From Cinnamomum chago (Eukaryota; Streptophyta; Magnoliopsida; Laurales; Lauraceae): a stretch of 64,000 bases of DNA. Of this stretch, positions 13,301 to 27,917 are shown piece after piece (the first letter of the stretch is position 1; every line of letters begins with the position of its first letter). The translations under genes were made by a program, and so were the position numbers. The stretch spans positions 111,262,501-111,326,500 of the forward strand of contig CP142453.1 in assembly GCA_038049695.1 (NCBI GenBank), given 5' to 3'. The notes under the pieces were generated by a model, which saw nothing but the letters and a program-made list of their open reading frames with translations, did no database searches and had not been told where the DNA came from.

Positions 13301-16300
13301 GGGATAGGCAGCCATCCCTAGCTTAGGAATGGTCCCAAGTTACCCCCACACACACACACACCCACACATCCCAAAAAAAAAACACTCCCCAACTAGTTAA
13401 ATTGCCCCCAACTCAAATTTGACCCAAGTTGTCTAGCCTCCCCCAGTTGATGCATATTTTGACGCCCATCCAGCGGCTATAGGATTGGACAACTTTGAGA
13501 CCCTCAAACCAGTACCACCCATGATTGGGTCATTTCACGCACACAGGTAGGTCATACCTTTTAAACCCCTATGCCCCCCATGATTGTCACACTTTCACGT
13601 GGGCCCCACCTGCTAGGCTGTCCCAAGCGACCATCATTGAAAATGACCCTACACACATTTATACACAGACACAGACAGCTAAGAGGAAAACCTTTCTATA
13701 TGAAAGATTCAGATTCTCACATATTTCAATAATATTCAGAAACACATTGAAGAAACAAAATTTCTATATTAAGAAAGGATTTGGATTTCCACAAGGCATC
13801 ATAAGAATTTTACATATCTTTCAACAAAACAGTAATATTAATGAAATAACGCACCTGAACCGACGACCAAGAGGAATTTGCCAATCTTTGTAATCAACAA
13901 CTGTGTTCGTTTGTGATGCCTAAATTCAATAGAATTAATGACCAAGTCAACAAACTATTTCTAATTCTTGATTCTCGTAACTGGAAAACAGAACATCCCT
14001 TAATGAATGAATGTTTTCCCAACACGTATTCATGTTTCATAAAGGCAAGGATTAGAAAAAAGAAGCTTAGTTGTTATTATTTTTCTAAATTCCTATCATG
14101 CATATTAATCACGATTTAATACTCTCTTATACTTATATATCTAACCAAAGCAATTACATAACTACAGCCAACACCTCGATAAACTTAATCAGACAGCTCA
14201 CATAATTCATTAAGTTTTCTTTCTTTTTTTTCTTTTTCTTTTTTTTTGGATTTTTGTGTTGCAGCCTACAACACATTCTCACTATCTGTAGTCACCCCAA
14301 CCTGACCACGAAAATAAATTTCAAAGTCCCGTCATGTTAGTTCTTGTCTATTTGTTCTTTCATTATTCGATAATTCTAGTTAAAAGATATAAAATTATCT
14401 TGATAGTATTAATCTTTCATCTCTTTTCAAAATAGTATAGATCTGCCACACATGTACAAACTATGAAATGTTTACAACATAATAATATAACTAAATGTTA
14501 GATCCCTCACATGGTTCAAAATTACGGGCATGGCTGCCGTTGCGGTCAACCCCAATATGCATGGTCAAAATAGAGGCCGTTATGCTCAGCTGTAGCAGTT
14601 GACACCACTATGCTATCTTGAAAATAGTGATGCCATGGTCTAAAACCTAGTGGAGCCAAGCAATTTCAATCTAAAACACTGTTTTTCCTATTTCTTCTCT
14701 TCAATAGCCTTCCTAAAGTTGTCTCTACCGTTATGTGGTTCCAAATCACTAAAAACACACATTATTGGCTGCTATGTATAGATGCAACAGCTACATAGTG
14801 TTTTGGCCACTGGCCACTACACCCGCCGCAACCACTATTTTGATCCTAACACATAGATTCTTTTACATAAGATGGAAAATAAAAAATCAAAGAATACATG
14901 TTAGGATGGAAAAGAAAACCTCTTATAGATGAGAAAACCCAAGGGAGTAGTGTGGCTTTAGGGCTAAGCCTCCTTGAGGAACGCAATGAGGAGAAAGAGA
15001 GTGGAGAGGATGGAGTGAGGAAGTGCTAGAGGGGGCTGCTTTCCATGGGCCTATGGGACGTCCCATGGCATCCTTAAATAGGTTTTGGCTACCCTATTTT
15101 GTCTCTAAGACCCTCTTTTGTAACTATCAAAAGTTCTTCTTAGAAAGTTCCTCCTACATCTTCTCCAATTTAGCAGAGATTTAGTAATTGAAGAGAGAAT
15201 CTTGCTTGCTTTTCTTGGAAACCAATCTCTACACAAAACCTTCTATCTTTAGAAGTCAAGTGAATCTTAACAATTTGGCCCTTACTTTTGATCAGAATTT
15301 TGTGTGCGTTGTGGGACCCTTCTTAAATTTCAAATTTCTTAAATTTAGGAGGTGGAGCCCACCTGAAAATGCATGGCCGTGAGACATCTTAAAATGACTA
15401 GGTATGGACGTCCCATACTTGTATAAAGTCATCTTCCATGTTTGTCTTCATATAAAGGCTAAAGCACTTTCTTCTTTTAAAATTGTTTCCTTTGACTTGT
15501 CTTTTGAGAGAAAATCTTGGTTGAGTTGGTCGATCTTGGACTTTGATTTGAATTGAGGTGGACGTCCATGTGCATGGGAACCTTCTTGCAAACTTTCTTG
15601 TTTTATCTTTCTTCCATGTGTAAAAAGCATCTTCACCAATTTGACTTCCTTTCTTGAATTTTCTTGGAATATCTTTGGATCCTCTTTGAAATTCTCAAAA
15701 TATAATTTGAGATGAAGTAACCAAGGACGGTGGACCCACTCTTGGGTGCCCCACATGTGTGACTCACAGATGTGCATGTGTGGGGTCCCCATGAAGCCAA
15801 TTTCCCAATCTTCTTGCATTTTTTTTCTTTCTTCCTTTACTTCCAAAGTGATTTATTTGCCTCAAATATCTCTTGTGGGACCCATTTCACCATTTTCCTA
15901 TAAGAAAAAAAATTAAATTCTACAAAGAGAGTAATGGAGCAAAGACATAGTCAAAAGACAAGATATCTGTAAATCAATTTGGTTTTATGCCAAGGAGGTC
16001 AACTATAGAAGCTATCTTCTCACTTAAGCAATTAATGGAAATATATCGAGCAAATAGGAAAAATTTGCATATGGCCTTCATTGATCTATAAAAAGCGTAC
16101 GATAGGTTACCTAGAGATTTAAATTGATGCGTTTTAAATAAAAGGAATGTTTCAAGTGGTTATATTGAAATTATTAAAGACATGTATGAAAGAGCGGTAA
16201 TGAGTGTGAGAACTACTTATGGAGAGAGAGGTGAGTTCCAGTGACCATAGGTTTGCATCAAGGGTTAGCCCTAAGCCCTTATCTCTTTGCACTGATCATG

Positions 16301-19300
16301 GATGAGTTAACTACTCTATGCTATTTGTAGATGATATAGTATTGGTAGATGAATCAAGAGATGGTGTGAATGCAAAATTCGAGAGATGGCGGGAGGCTTT
16401 AAAATCAAAAGGCTTTAAAATATGCCGTCCGAAGTTGAAATATATGGACTGTAACTTCAGTGGGCATATAGAAAGAGCAAAAACTACTGTGAGAATTGAA
16501 GACCAAGAAATACCACACAGAGATCTTTCCGTTACCTTGCCTCTATAACTAGTAAGGATGAGGAGATTGATGAAGGTGTCGAACATAAAATAAAAGCTGG
16601 ATGATTGAAGTGAAGACTTTCTTCTAGAGTGCTTTGTGACCGATGAATGCTAACAAGATTGAAGGAAAAATTATACAAAATAGCAATTAAACCAACTATG
16701 ACCTATAGAGCATAATGGTGGTCAATCAAGAAGCAACATGTGCACAAAATTGGTGTCATAGAGATGAGAATGTTGAGGTGGATGTGTGGTAAAACTAGGA
16801 AGGATAAAATTAGAAATGAGCACTTTCGAGAGTATTTAGGGGGAGCATCAATCGGGGATAAAATTAGAGAAACCCGTTTGAGATGGTTTGGGCATGTCTA
16901 ACGCAGGACGGCAATAGCGCCGGCAAGGAAAAGTTTGACTATGAAGCTTAATAACCCACCAAGGGGAAAAGGTAGGCCAAAGAGGACGTGGATGGAGCTA
17001 ATAAAAATAGATCTAAAGAAGTGCAACTTATCTAAAGATTTGACTCAAGATAGATCGGAATGGAGAAATAGAATTCATGTAGCCGACCCAACATAGTTGA
17101 GATAAGGCTTTGTTGATAATGATGATTTCAAAGTATACTAGTAACCTCATGTTACTTCTCAGGTTACCAAAATGAATCTCTTCAATCCCTACGAGATAAA
17201 ATTAAGTTCTACAAGATTCATTCACTAGGTACTAGAAAATAGCTTTTTCTTTTCAAGCAATGCTTGTTTTTCTTTGTTTTTTGTTTTTTGTTCTTTTTTT
17301 GGATGGGGCAATATGATCACGAAAACTTAGCAACAATCTTATGATGTTCATAGGCAAGTGTAATTGATATTGTATGATATTTTATGTCTATTCACCAACT
17401 CTTGTTGATACCGATATCATCAAATAAATAGCTTAATTTCACATCACAATAACTTGATATTATAGAGTTGATACTAATGTATAGAGCCTAAGAAAAACCA
17501 ATGCTAAAAGGATATCATCGCGATTTTCATTAACCCAACACTCAGAACTTTTATTCTATTAACATTTTGAAACACTAGGCCTCCATTTTTCCTTCATTAA
17601 AACAAGACATGATTGGCATAAAGCAAAGAAGTAAAAGCGCCCCCCCCACACCCAAAAAAAAAAAAAAGGAAAAAAAACACCGCTCAAAATAAGAGTTTAC
17701 CTTATTTTTAAGATACTCTGGATTTGTAGAAAGGGAATGAATCAAAGCACTTCGATCCTGTAAACAAGAAAACTTAATGGCATGACTACAGTTTTATACA
17801 TTTAAAATTCATTACTCAAGAGGCAAGAATGACAATTGATAGCATACAACACAAAACAAAATAGTTTTAGTTTTCAGGTAATAGGAGACCTTGTACAATT
17901 GGCAAACAATAGGAGCTCAGTACAATTTAGCATTCTAACGGACAGAGAAAAGGACTTGCTAACAAGGATTAAAAACTTGGCTGAGTCCCAGTCAACTCAG
18001 ATTTGGCCTTGACCAATTCAGGTCCCCCCACCCAATTACACAGGACTCAAGCAAGTCGTACATACAGGCCCCACCAAGTCCCATGTGACTCGGGCAAGTC
18101 GGCCCAGGTCAACACAAAGCATAAAAATAAAAATAACAATTGGCTAAACATTTTGACCAACTTAAGAATGTGAGCAAGTCACAAAACTCCTGTAGGTCTT
18201 GCACAAATTGTGCAGGTCCAGAGTTTTCATTATGGCCTGTTCCACAGTCTTCATCCTGGGAAATGGGCCCCCTGTTGGGTTTTCCATGCGTCCTAGATTC
18301 TGCATCAGGGAGACACTCTTTCATAGGCAAAAACTAGTTCATTAGGTCACCACAACCTCAGTCCAACAACAGCATATCATCATCATCATTAACATGATTC
18401 TAATCAGCTATCACATTTGGGATCCTCAATCGCTATATCACATTTGTTTCTATCAATGATTCAAGAGATCAGATCTTGGAATAGAAAGCCTTTTGGTAAG
18501 ATACAGACTTCATCACTAAACAAACATGATTGTAAAACAGTCAGCTGTGAGTTTAGGCAATATTACAAATCACACATGTCATAACATAAAAATTGGGAAA
18601 ACACATGATAACATAGAACTGGGGAGAAATTGTAACTTATTTCACAAATGAGAGCGAACATTAACAACATAAATTGAATATATAAAATGGCATACCTTGA
18701 CCCAGAGTGTCGAACAATCAAAATTTGTAAGAAACCATTTATGTGCATTCATATTAAATGAATCTGCTTCTTCCACTCCATCAATGTAGTGGCGGTATTC
18801 TGGGCAGATACAAGCACTGCCGGCATATGCAGCATCGACATGGAACCACATGTCATTACTCTACAAAGAAGTTATGACATAAATCCTATTAGTTTTTGTA
18901 TAAAAATGAGCCAATTTGAGACATTAGAATCTTTAAATTATCTCAAATAGAAATAAAAAATTAGAATCTTTAAATTACCAAAAAGAAACATAAAAAAGAT
19001 GAATGAAATAGGAGAAAGCAGAAAATGATAAAATGATTGAATATCTAGATTGGGCTAAAGATTGGGTTTCTAAGCAAACATAGGTAGACTTAACCAGATG
19101 AACCAGACCGATTGAACATCATCTATGTACCCCTTCTGTGACACTTCGTAGCTTCTTTTACAACCGTTAAGAAGCCTACCTTCCTAGTGTAGTCGGTTAC
19201 TTGAAGAGGTGCGAAGTTGCAGGTTCGAGTCCAAGTAGGTACAGGAGGATATCGATCAGTTAAGCTCTCTGAAAAACAACACACTAGGGGCAGGGTCCAC

Positions 19301-22300
19301 AGTCCATTAGGGGCTGATTAAAAAACAGAAAGGAAGATAAGAAGAACAAAACGGAGATGAAGGTAGGGAAAACAGAAGAATCAAGTGAAAAGAGGTACAA
19401 ACAAAAGTGGGCGAAACAAATGCCATTCATTTTTATTCTTTTTAATGAAGTACGTATGGTTCTGAGCCTTAAAAGAATTCGATAAAACTTGTTCTGATTG
19501 ATTAAAGCATGGAACAGTTCATGCTTTATCAAAATTGATTTCTTTATCATTTTCCTTCTTTTTCATTTGTATTTTTGAAAGATAATTTTTGTTATGATAC
19601 CAGTTGTATGATTTGCCCAATTCAAGGATGGACGAACTCCTTGTGCAAGTGCAGAAATTTGCTGGAATAATTTCATATGCTACTAAATACCTGTTGCTGA
19701 AATACAAAGATAGAAACAAATTGAAAATTGATACCCACAACTAAGGATTAATCCCTACAAACAAGAAAAAAAATATCACTAACTTGCAAAGGATTTGCTC
19801 ACTTCGTTTACCATATCTATTGGCAATTCCTACTGTAACTAACCTACTAATAGATAAGAACGAGCCTATCATGCAATCTTGCAAAGCTTGCCAAAACATC
19901 TCGCTTCTTGGATCTGCCCATCCCCCTTAGGCCTTAACTGACCCATTGGCCTAACTCATGACCCAAGCTCAGCCCTGTCATGTAACTGAGCTGGATTCCT
20001 ATTATTTTTCTCCATATCAACTGAATGACCTCATGCGGAAATGAAATAAAAGGTATCTTTAGCCAGTGTGGAATGAAATTCTCAACAAAGTCAAACTTAT
20101 GCCCAAAAAATGCAAATATAATGTTCGTTCTTATAAGGACTACTTGTAAACAGCCTGCCAGTTGGAATGCTGATCCATTTTCTAAATGCCAAGACTGAGA
20201 ACTGGTGTCTCCTTTTTCCATTTGACTAAAGCTGCACTAGGGTTTCTCAACACTTTAGGAGAGGATAAAATCATCTTCAAATGTTTGTGACCTTTAGAAA
20301 CACCACTGTGAGGAGATTCAAAAATTAAAATAACTTTTTCTCGGCTCAAAGTGATGCAAAGAGCCAAACAAACAGACTAATGGAATCCTTCTTCTTCTTC
20401 TCTCTCATGTTTGCATGTACTTAAAAAGAATAAAGGATTCTGCCCTATCTCAAATTTATAAGAAGTTTAACTATTTGAATAGCTCTATTTTAATGAAATC
20501 TGGGATTATATTTCTCTAAAATGGAAACAAGACATTACACCAAGTGCTCAAAGTGATCCCAGGAAATAACACATCAAACATCAAATTCGTACAATACTCT
20601 AAGTGTACTCAATGAGTGTACAAGTCCACTGCCAACCTAGCACTGTGGCTAAAAATCCATCGCTCTGCCAAAACCATATATCACAAATCCTGAATCAGTT
20701 TAGCCAGCTTCCACGGATAAGCACTCAGTAGAAGCCCAATGGGTAGCACAAAAGGAGAGCATCAATAATATCCTCCATACCCTAAGATATAGTAGTTCTC
20801 TGTACCCCCAGTTAGATAACCTTAGTTCTTATAATACCTAGTTTAAAATTCCAATCTAGAAAATCTTTCATAAAAAAAAATTTCATCAATGGATGTAGTT
20901 TAAAAAAAAAAATGAAGACAACTTTTAGTTTTCAGTTTTCATGGCAAACATGTAAATTTCAAGAGAAGTTTGAAATCCAACATAAGAGGATTCCAAATTT
21001 CCAATGCTTTGCATGAGGAGAATTAAATGAACAAAGGATGGCATGCAGGGTCTCTCTTCTAATCTTCTTAACAACTACAAATTTTCGACACCATACTGCT
21101 ATAAAAGCTCCGCATACATTTATCTTGGAAGGTTCTAAGTAGTAGTTTTGTAGGTTGCATTATAAATGTTACCTTAGCTATCCTACCCAATTCAGACAAA
21201 GGATCCACAGCTGTTGAGGAAGTAGTACCAACCTAATAGACACCATGAAATAATAGTTAAGTCGTTATAACGAATATGCACTTTTAAAAGTAGCAAATAA
21301 AAAATATCAGCATTCTAAAAGTAAGCATACGTCCACAATATTGCAGATGAAATTTTGTAACAAGAGCCCACTAGTTTTATCACAATTTTGTAAAATTCCA
21401 TTTAGAAGTCCATGCACTGGAGAATATTTACCTTTCAATAGACCATAAAGACAACTGACATTTTATACAACATGCATAGCTATCCTGCCATATTCTAATT
21501 GTGGGACAAAAATATCTCAGATGTTTCCATAGGGAATTCTAGCTCCAATTATGCACTAGCAGTTCATACAAAGGTAGAGGTTATGATTGCCCAATCTGGG
21601 TAATATAGCATATTTTTTAATTCGTTATACCAATGTTTACCAAAACAAGGCATCAGTCTGTTTTTCCCTACAATATGCCAGCAACTGAGTGGACATATAA
21701 ACACAAGTATATGTAACTAATGTAAGCGTTCAGCTCTATGCCTCTATCATCACTTACTAAAAATCAATGTTCTTTTTAATGCACCATTTGAGTTGGAAAA
21801 AAAAAAAAAAAAATTGTGAATCCCAACAATTCTTGATCTGTGGTTGGCCTCAGACCATCATGTTTAGTCTTGGATAGTCATTTTGCAGGAAGAAGCCAGA
21901 AAAATTAGGTTTTCCGGAAATCAGCTGTATCCTGTATCAAGGTAACCCACATTACACAGAACCTATGAAAAAGACAACCTATCAGATGTTGATGCATGTC
22001 AAAATGGTTTCTTATGTCAGACTCTTCATGATAAATTTCCCTAATTTATAATATATCATAACTTTTGTAAAGCTACAGGTGTCTCCAATACCAACAACAT
22101 CTCCCTTCGCTTCATCCACAATCTCTCTTCCAACCAATAAACCTATAAGTATTCCATCAATAATCAGATACTAGACCTTATTCAAACAAACTCGGAAATC
22201 AGTGATCTAGAAGGAGAAGGAATTAGAAATAGACCACAGAACCAAAAGTAAAACCTTTTCCAAGGGCCTGTTTCTTTGCAATTTTGCATTATAATGCGTA

Positions 22301-25300
22301 GGAATTGAATATATAGGATTTCATGGTCAAATTAGTTCCTTCTATGGATTATTAAGGGGCAAGGTGTGAATGATATGAGGTGAGGGGTGAGGGATATAAG
22401 GTGGAGATCTAGAAGGGACCTTGATTTTCCCTGGCATTGAATTACTAAGGTGATGGCTGGGCATCCATCTCCCATCTTCCCTGATTCTATTTCCATTAAA
22501 GGAGAAGTTATTTGAGGGTCATTTTTGCATGTTCATCTTTTGATCTTCACTTTTAAGTTTTAACCACTTATGGCATAATTCCTATGTATTTAATGCTAAT
22601 GTAATCTAGTGCAAACAAACAGGGCCCAAGTGTTGTTTTGTCAGAAATTTTTTGCTACAAATTTTTTACTTTAGCGATAACAATTACAATACCAAATCCC
22701 AACTTTTGAGGCTTATTAATTCCACACCCCATACCCAAAACTCATGCAGATCAGCATGTTGGTCATGAAAAAATTATAAGAGACTTTTTTCTAGCCAAAA
22801 AGGAGCCTAAGTTAATGTCCACAATATTACAGAAGAAAAAAAAATTTACTCTGCTTTGAATAATTTTGTGCAGCAATGTCCTCTAAGATTCAATGCTTCA
22901 TACTCTAATTTTATTGCTTTCACTACAAAAATCTACACCCAGCAGAGCTACTAAATTATGTAGCTTCAACTTGCAACTCATATTGACTATACACGATCCA
23001 TGTGACCCAGGCACAGCATTTAAACTTGTAAAGAGTAACCAGGTAAAATGCAACACATTTTTATTGGCAAGTACACCAATTTAAATATAGTTTGAGCAAG
23101 TTGGAAAACTCGAGACTCAAACTCAACTCGTCCAATGTAAAAAACTTGACTCGGATAAAGTCAACACGGTGACTCGAGAGTCATGTCTTTTTTAAAATAA
23201 TTTTAAATTTCAAATATACATTTATTTACGTGCATTCATGATAATAAATTTATATATAAGAAAAAAAATGAAAAGGATTGCAAATTAGATAATTTGTTAG
23301 TTCAAATATCAAATGTAAAATATTAAATATAAGTTTCAAATTACATTCCAATCATCATTTTTAAATTGTTGACTTGTGCATACTTATTTAACAATAAATA
23401 TTAGCTGTTTAAAATTAGATCTACCTATGAAATGGTTCAAATGTAAATAACTTACAAAACTGAGGCGACTCGGCTAAGTCTCCCTGTAATATCCTGAGTT
23501 ACTGAGCCCGGGGTTAGTTTGGCCCAGGTAGGACCTTAGTTAATTACTTATGATGGAATTAGAAGTTGCCTCACGTAAATGGTTTTTAGAAAGGAAAGGA
23601 AAGGAGCTGTACGATAACTCTAATTAGGAAGAGGAAGTTTAGGAGAAGGATTAGAATTAGGAAGTATACCTCATCCTTGTATATATATAACAAACCAACG
23701 ACCCTTAGGATGGTATTCTATTCTTCTTCCTTTGGAGAAATTTTGAGAGAGAGTCTTGTGGGCCGCAATTTAGAAGAAGAAGAAGAAGGCGGTCACTGAC
23801 GGATGTCCTATTCGCGGCCGCATATTGCAAACACAACGATCACGTACCAGAGGTGAGTGAATCTTCCTCGATGACACTAGTAAAAGAGTATGAATTAAGT
23901 TTGGAGAAGTAAGGTTATGGATAGTGAAATTACATGACTGCAAATTCTGTTTGCAATATTGTCGTTATACTCAGGTCTAAAGGATGTTTCTGTTTGTAGT
24001 ATTGTCGTTATACTCAGGTCTAAAGGATGTTAAGGTGTGATAAAAATCTCTTGACATGCTGGTGGCTAGTTTCCTGTGGACAAAGACTACTTATATAGGT
24101 TAATCTCAATTGAAAGAAAGGGTTCAAACAAGAATCAGGACAGAAGCAGGATTCTGAGTTTGCTGCCCATCTCAGACAATTATGCCGAAATTGGTTGTGG
24201 GACCCCATGGACCACTGGATAGTGAATCTGGTCCAGGGATCCTGTGAGAATGGACCCACACTGAGTGGACCTTGTGTGGCCCACCAGATCTTCTGCAATG
24301 AAGCCTGAGGCGTGAACCATAGGGAAAAAGGCAGTTTGGTCAATGATACTAGTGGGACCCACTGCATGATCTGATCTGAGATCAGAACCCCACCTCCTGT
24401 AGGGGACCCTTAGTCGACCCTAGTGATGGCGGACCCATAGGAAGTAGGCCCCATATGTTTCTTTATCTAACAAACACAAAATTCCTATGCGTGAATGACT
24501 GTATTAAATCATTAGAGACTATTTAGGTCTGTGGGCCCAAGGGACCGACCCGATGGCATATCAGATCCAATGGGATGGAAGCCTACCCCTGGGCGACCTT
24601 AGGTGGGAGGCCTAATCTTAGACTAGCCAAGTGGGACCCACTAGATTTTACATCAAGGTGTTGCATGTGTGAAACACTTGTATTTCTAAGTTGTGTGTGT
24701 GTACAGGTAGTCTGAGTGGACTGTATGAAGGGGTATAACCCTGGACTCTGTACGTGTTTGACATCTAATCTTCCTAATTAGATTAATCAAGGCATTAGGT
24801 GGATTATAGTTAATTATGTGGACTTTTGTATTGAAATCTAATGTGAAGCTGTGTAATATTCGATTTGTGATGAAGAGTGGGCCACCCCTACATCTAATAA
24901 CATCAGTCATGATTAGAGGTGGGGCGGAGAAAAGAAAATTGTGTAAAGGAGGGCTGGGCCCACACTGCTGATTATGTAGATTATTAATAATGCTGAGATA
25001 TGGTTGTTATGTGATTGTAAGATATTGTGCACTGGGTCCCATACGTGGGATGTTGGACTTAGGGTCCAGGCCGTTATAGCGGCTGGTCCTTGTGGACGTG
25101 TCTGATGAGACAGGGTCATGGTGACCGGTAGACATGTATACGATAAGCCTTGGTGGCATGGTAATGTGCATGTGCACGAATATGTATATCAATGTACTTG
25201 TAATGGTAATTGATCTATGGATTCAGACTTGTTTGGTTATGTGATACTATGTTACATGTTGTTTGTGTAATTAGGAATATTCATTCACCAGTAATACTGA

Positions 25301-27864
25301 TGTTATGTTGCCCCCTTCAAGTAATCATGTTGCGAGTGGGACAGAGCAAAACGACGTCCAGCACGTAGATTTTAGCATGCGTAGCTGACGGGAGAGAACG
25401 AGAAAAGTTCAATTAGTTGATAAGGGGATTAACCCTTGTTTAGGGAATTTTATTAAATGTTTTAGCTTATCTTTGAATTGAGTTAGGATTTGGAATTTGA
25501 CTACTCATAGATTATTGATATTGTTTGACATTTATAATTTAATTAGAATTATATTTTGAACTAAATGCCTGATTCCTTATGGAAGTTATTTGATGAATGT
25601 GTGGTGAATATTTGCTAAATGATCACGATCCGGAATCCGATAGGGCCCCGGAATTTGGGTCTTGACACTCCCCAATAATTGACTCGGTCCTTCGGCAAAA
25701 CAAGATGACTCGAGATAGTCAAGATTCAACTCGGGGAGTTTTCCAAGCATGAGTTTCAGCAGAAACCACGGTCACAAATACAACAGCATTTGAGATGAGT
25801 TTCCTGATATAATTGGTAGATAAATGTAAAAGATAATGTTTTTATTAAGCTCCTAAATTTTCTCATTTCTCTCTCCTTTTTTCTTTTCTTTGGTTGGCTG
25901 CCACATAGGTGGGCAAAGAGGTCCTCAACTGATTGAGCAGGGCTCAAACACTGGTGCTTCTGTGGGAGTCAAATGCCCCAGCCACAATGCTATACATGCA
26001 GCATTGTTTCAGCCTGAAACTTCCCAGTAGTACGCAATGAGTCTCCTATGATCCAATTTTCTTCAGACAGCAGAATTTGGAACTGGCTAAAATCATTTAA
26101 AATGTGTTTGTAATGAAAGTCAAAGAAAGGTGAAAATATTACAAAATCCAAAAGAGAAAATATTGAAAATTAATTTGTGTCAAAAAAGCCTATATGCTTA
26201 CAGTAGCACAAAGAAAGAATGGTATTAAGCCCGCTGCACGGTCCTTCAATATAGCTTCAGATATCACATCAGCAGAAAGAGCATAATTTGTGGAAGAATC
26301 TGTTTTCAGCACTCTATAGTTCTCCATATGGATGCCAGCAACCTGCCATTGTATGAAGGACATCCCTGATCAATAGTCAGTTTTTAGTAATAACATTTAT
26401 GTTTATTTCATACAGTGAAACCCAATGATCCAATCAAATGACAGGAATCATATATACCTAAGGATATAGTTCCTGACACTGACAATGAAGTACCTATTGA
26501 GATTGTGATATTGCTCATTGGCATTTTAAGAGTGGAGAATGATTTTCTAGAACAGGAAACATTTTCTCTGCTCCTAAAATAACAAGAAGACAAACATAGC
26601 CCAAGAGTGGGGAAGTGATAACAAAACAGTGTGAGAGTTCTCGTCTTTTGTTAGGCACACACAAAAGATGAATGTCAGCGGATGTCTTGTTCCATTCAAA
26701 GGAATTTCATGAGGCACAGTCTGACAATATGTAGAATTGAATTGGGTTTACTGTTGTAAAATGGAAGATTACTGTCCAGTGATCTAAACATTGATATGAT
26801 GCCTCACTGTCGATGGCCCATGCACAAAAGATCCCACAGATCTGAAGACCTGGCCATCAAATCTTTCACGTTTTTATGTTAAATGTTGAACCTGCTGTAA
26901 TTGTCTTTTCTAACTATCATTCTACTGCCAACCAGCTGAAGGATATCCCATTTGGGTAATTATTGCCCTTCGGTGCATGGAACATCCAAAGAGGGGCATC
27001 AATGGTTTGAGTAACTGAAATGTCTGCCCCAATTGTAATAAAATGAAATCCAAGTGAGTTTTACAAATCCTCACGTAAAGCATCATAGATTCCTTTGATT
27101 TCATCACTTAGAGAAACACTTGCAAGATATCCAAGAAGCAGAAGTTGAAAAATGAAAGCTAATAGGGGTTGATCGATCTTTTAATTTAAGTGCTTATATT
27201 ATGTAGGTGTGGTCTGTACTTGGTACATATCTCTTATACCAATACATGCACACAAGATTCTCTCCTTGTACTTCGTTGTATTTTTTTACATCTTTTTAAT
27301 ACAAGTTAATGTTATCATTTAAAAAAAAAGAAGGAAAGCCAACTGAAGGGAATTGCTGCATACCTGGCAAGCCTTTTTCAAAGAAGAATGTGCTTGATCA
27401 GAATTATAAACAACAAGTTTTCCAAGGAAATCTTTTCCAAGCTTCCTCAATACCTTATCACGTGCAGCTAATAATACAACTAAAACTGCTTCACTAGCCG
27501 TTCCCTGAATCACTCCTCCACCTTTCCCTGTAGCATCGTTTTCAAAAAGGTCAACAACTAAAATATTGGCCACAGTTAAAACCTCTGCAAAAAAAAGACA
27601 GAAAAATATGTGGAGGGACCATAAATTTGAATGAATGTGGATCAACAGAAAAATGCAAATTAATGCAACTAAAACCATAATAGGATGAATGCAGATTTCT
27701 TCTAATTGCTGTTTTGAAGTAGCACAGATCTTACTGTGGCAGGCAGCATGCGGACCATCCAAACACAACCCCCCTTCTCCCCACGTTTTTCCCCACTACA
27801 TAAACCGGATCACATGGGTTTGCACGTTGAACAATCCAAATGGACTAGACCATCGGATCAAAGG

Positions 27865-27917
<53 letters not shown>

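Noticed and set aside
15448..15846. 132-codon open frame on the minus strand, Lys/Glu rich
   Set aside because: No recognisable domain, lies inside a decarboxylase intron; possibly part of an undefined repeat but not supportable as a gene.
19174..19262. A functional tRNA gene
   Set aside because: Box A and B words are present, but the T-arm does not pair and there is no full cloverleaf; kept only as a SINE-like fragment.
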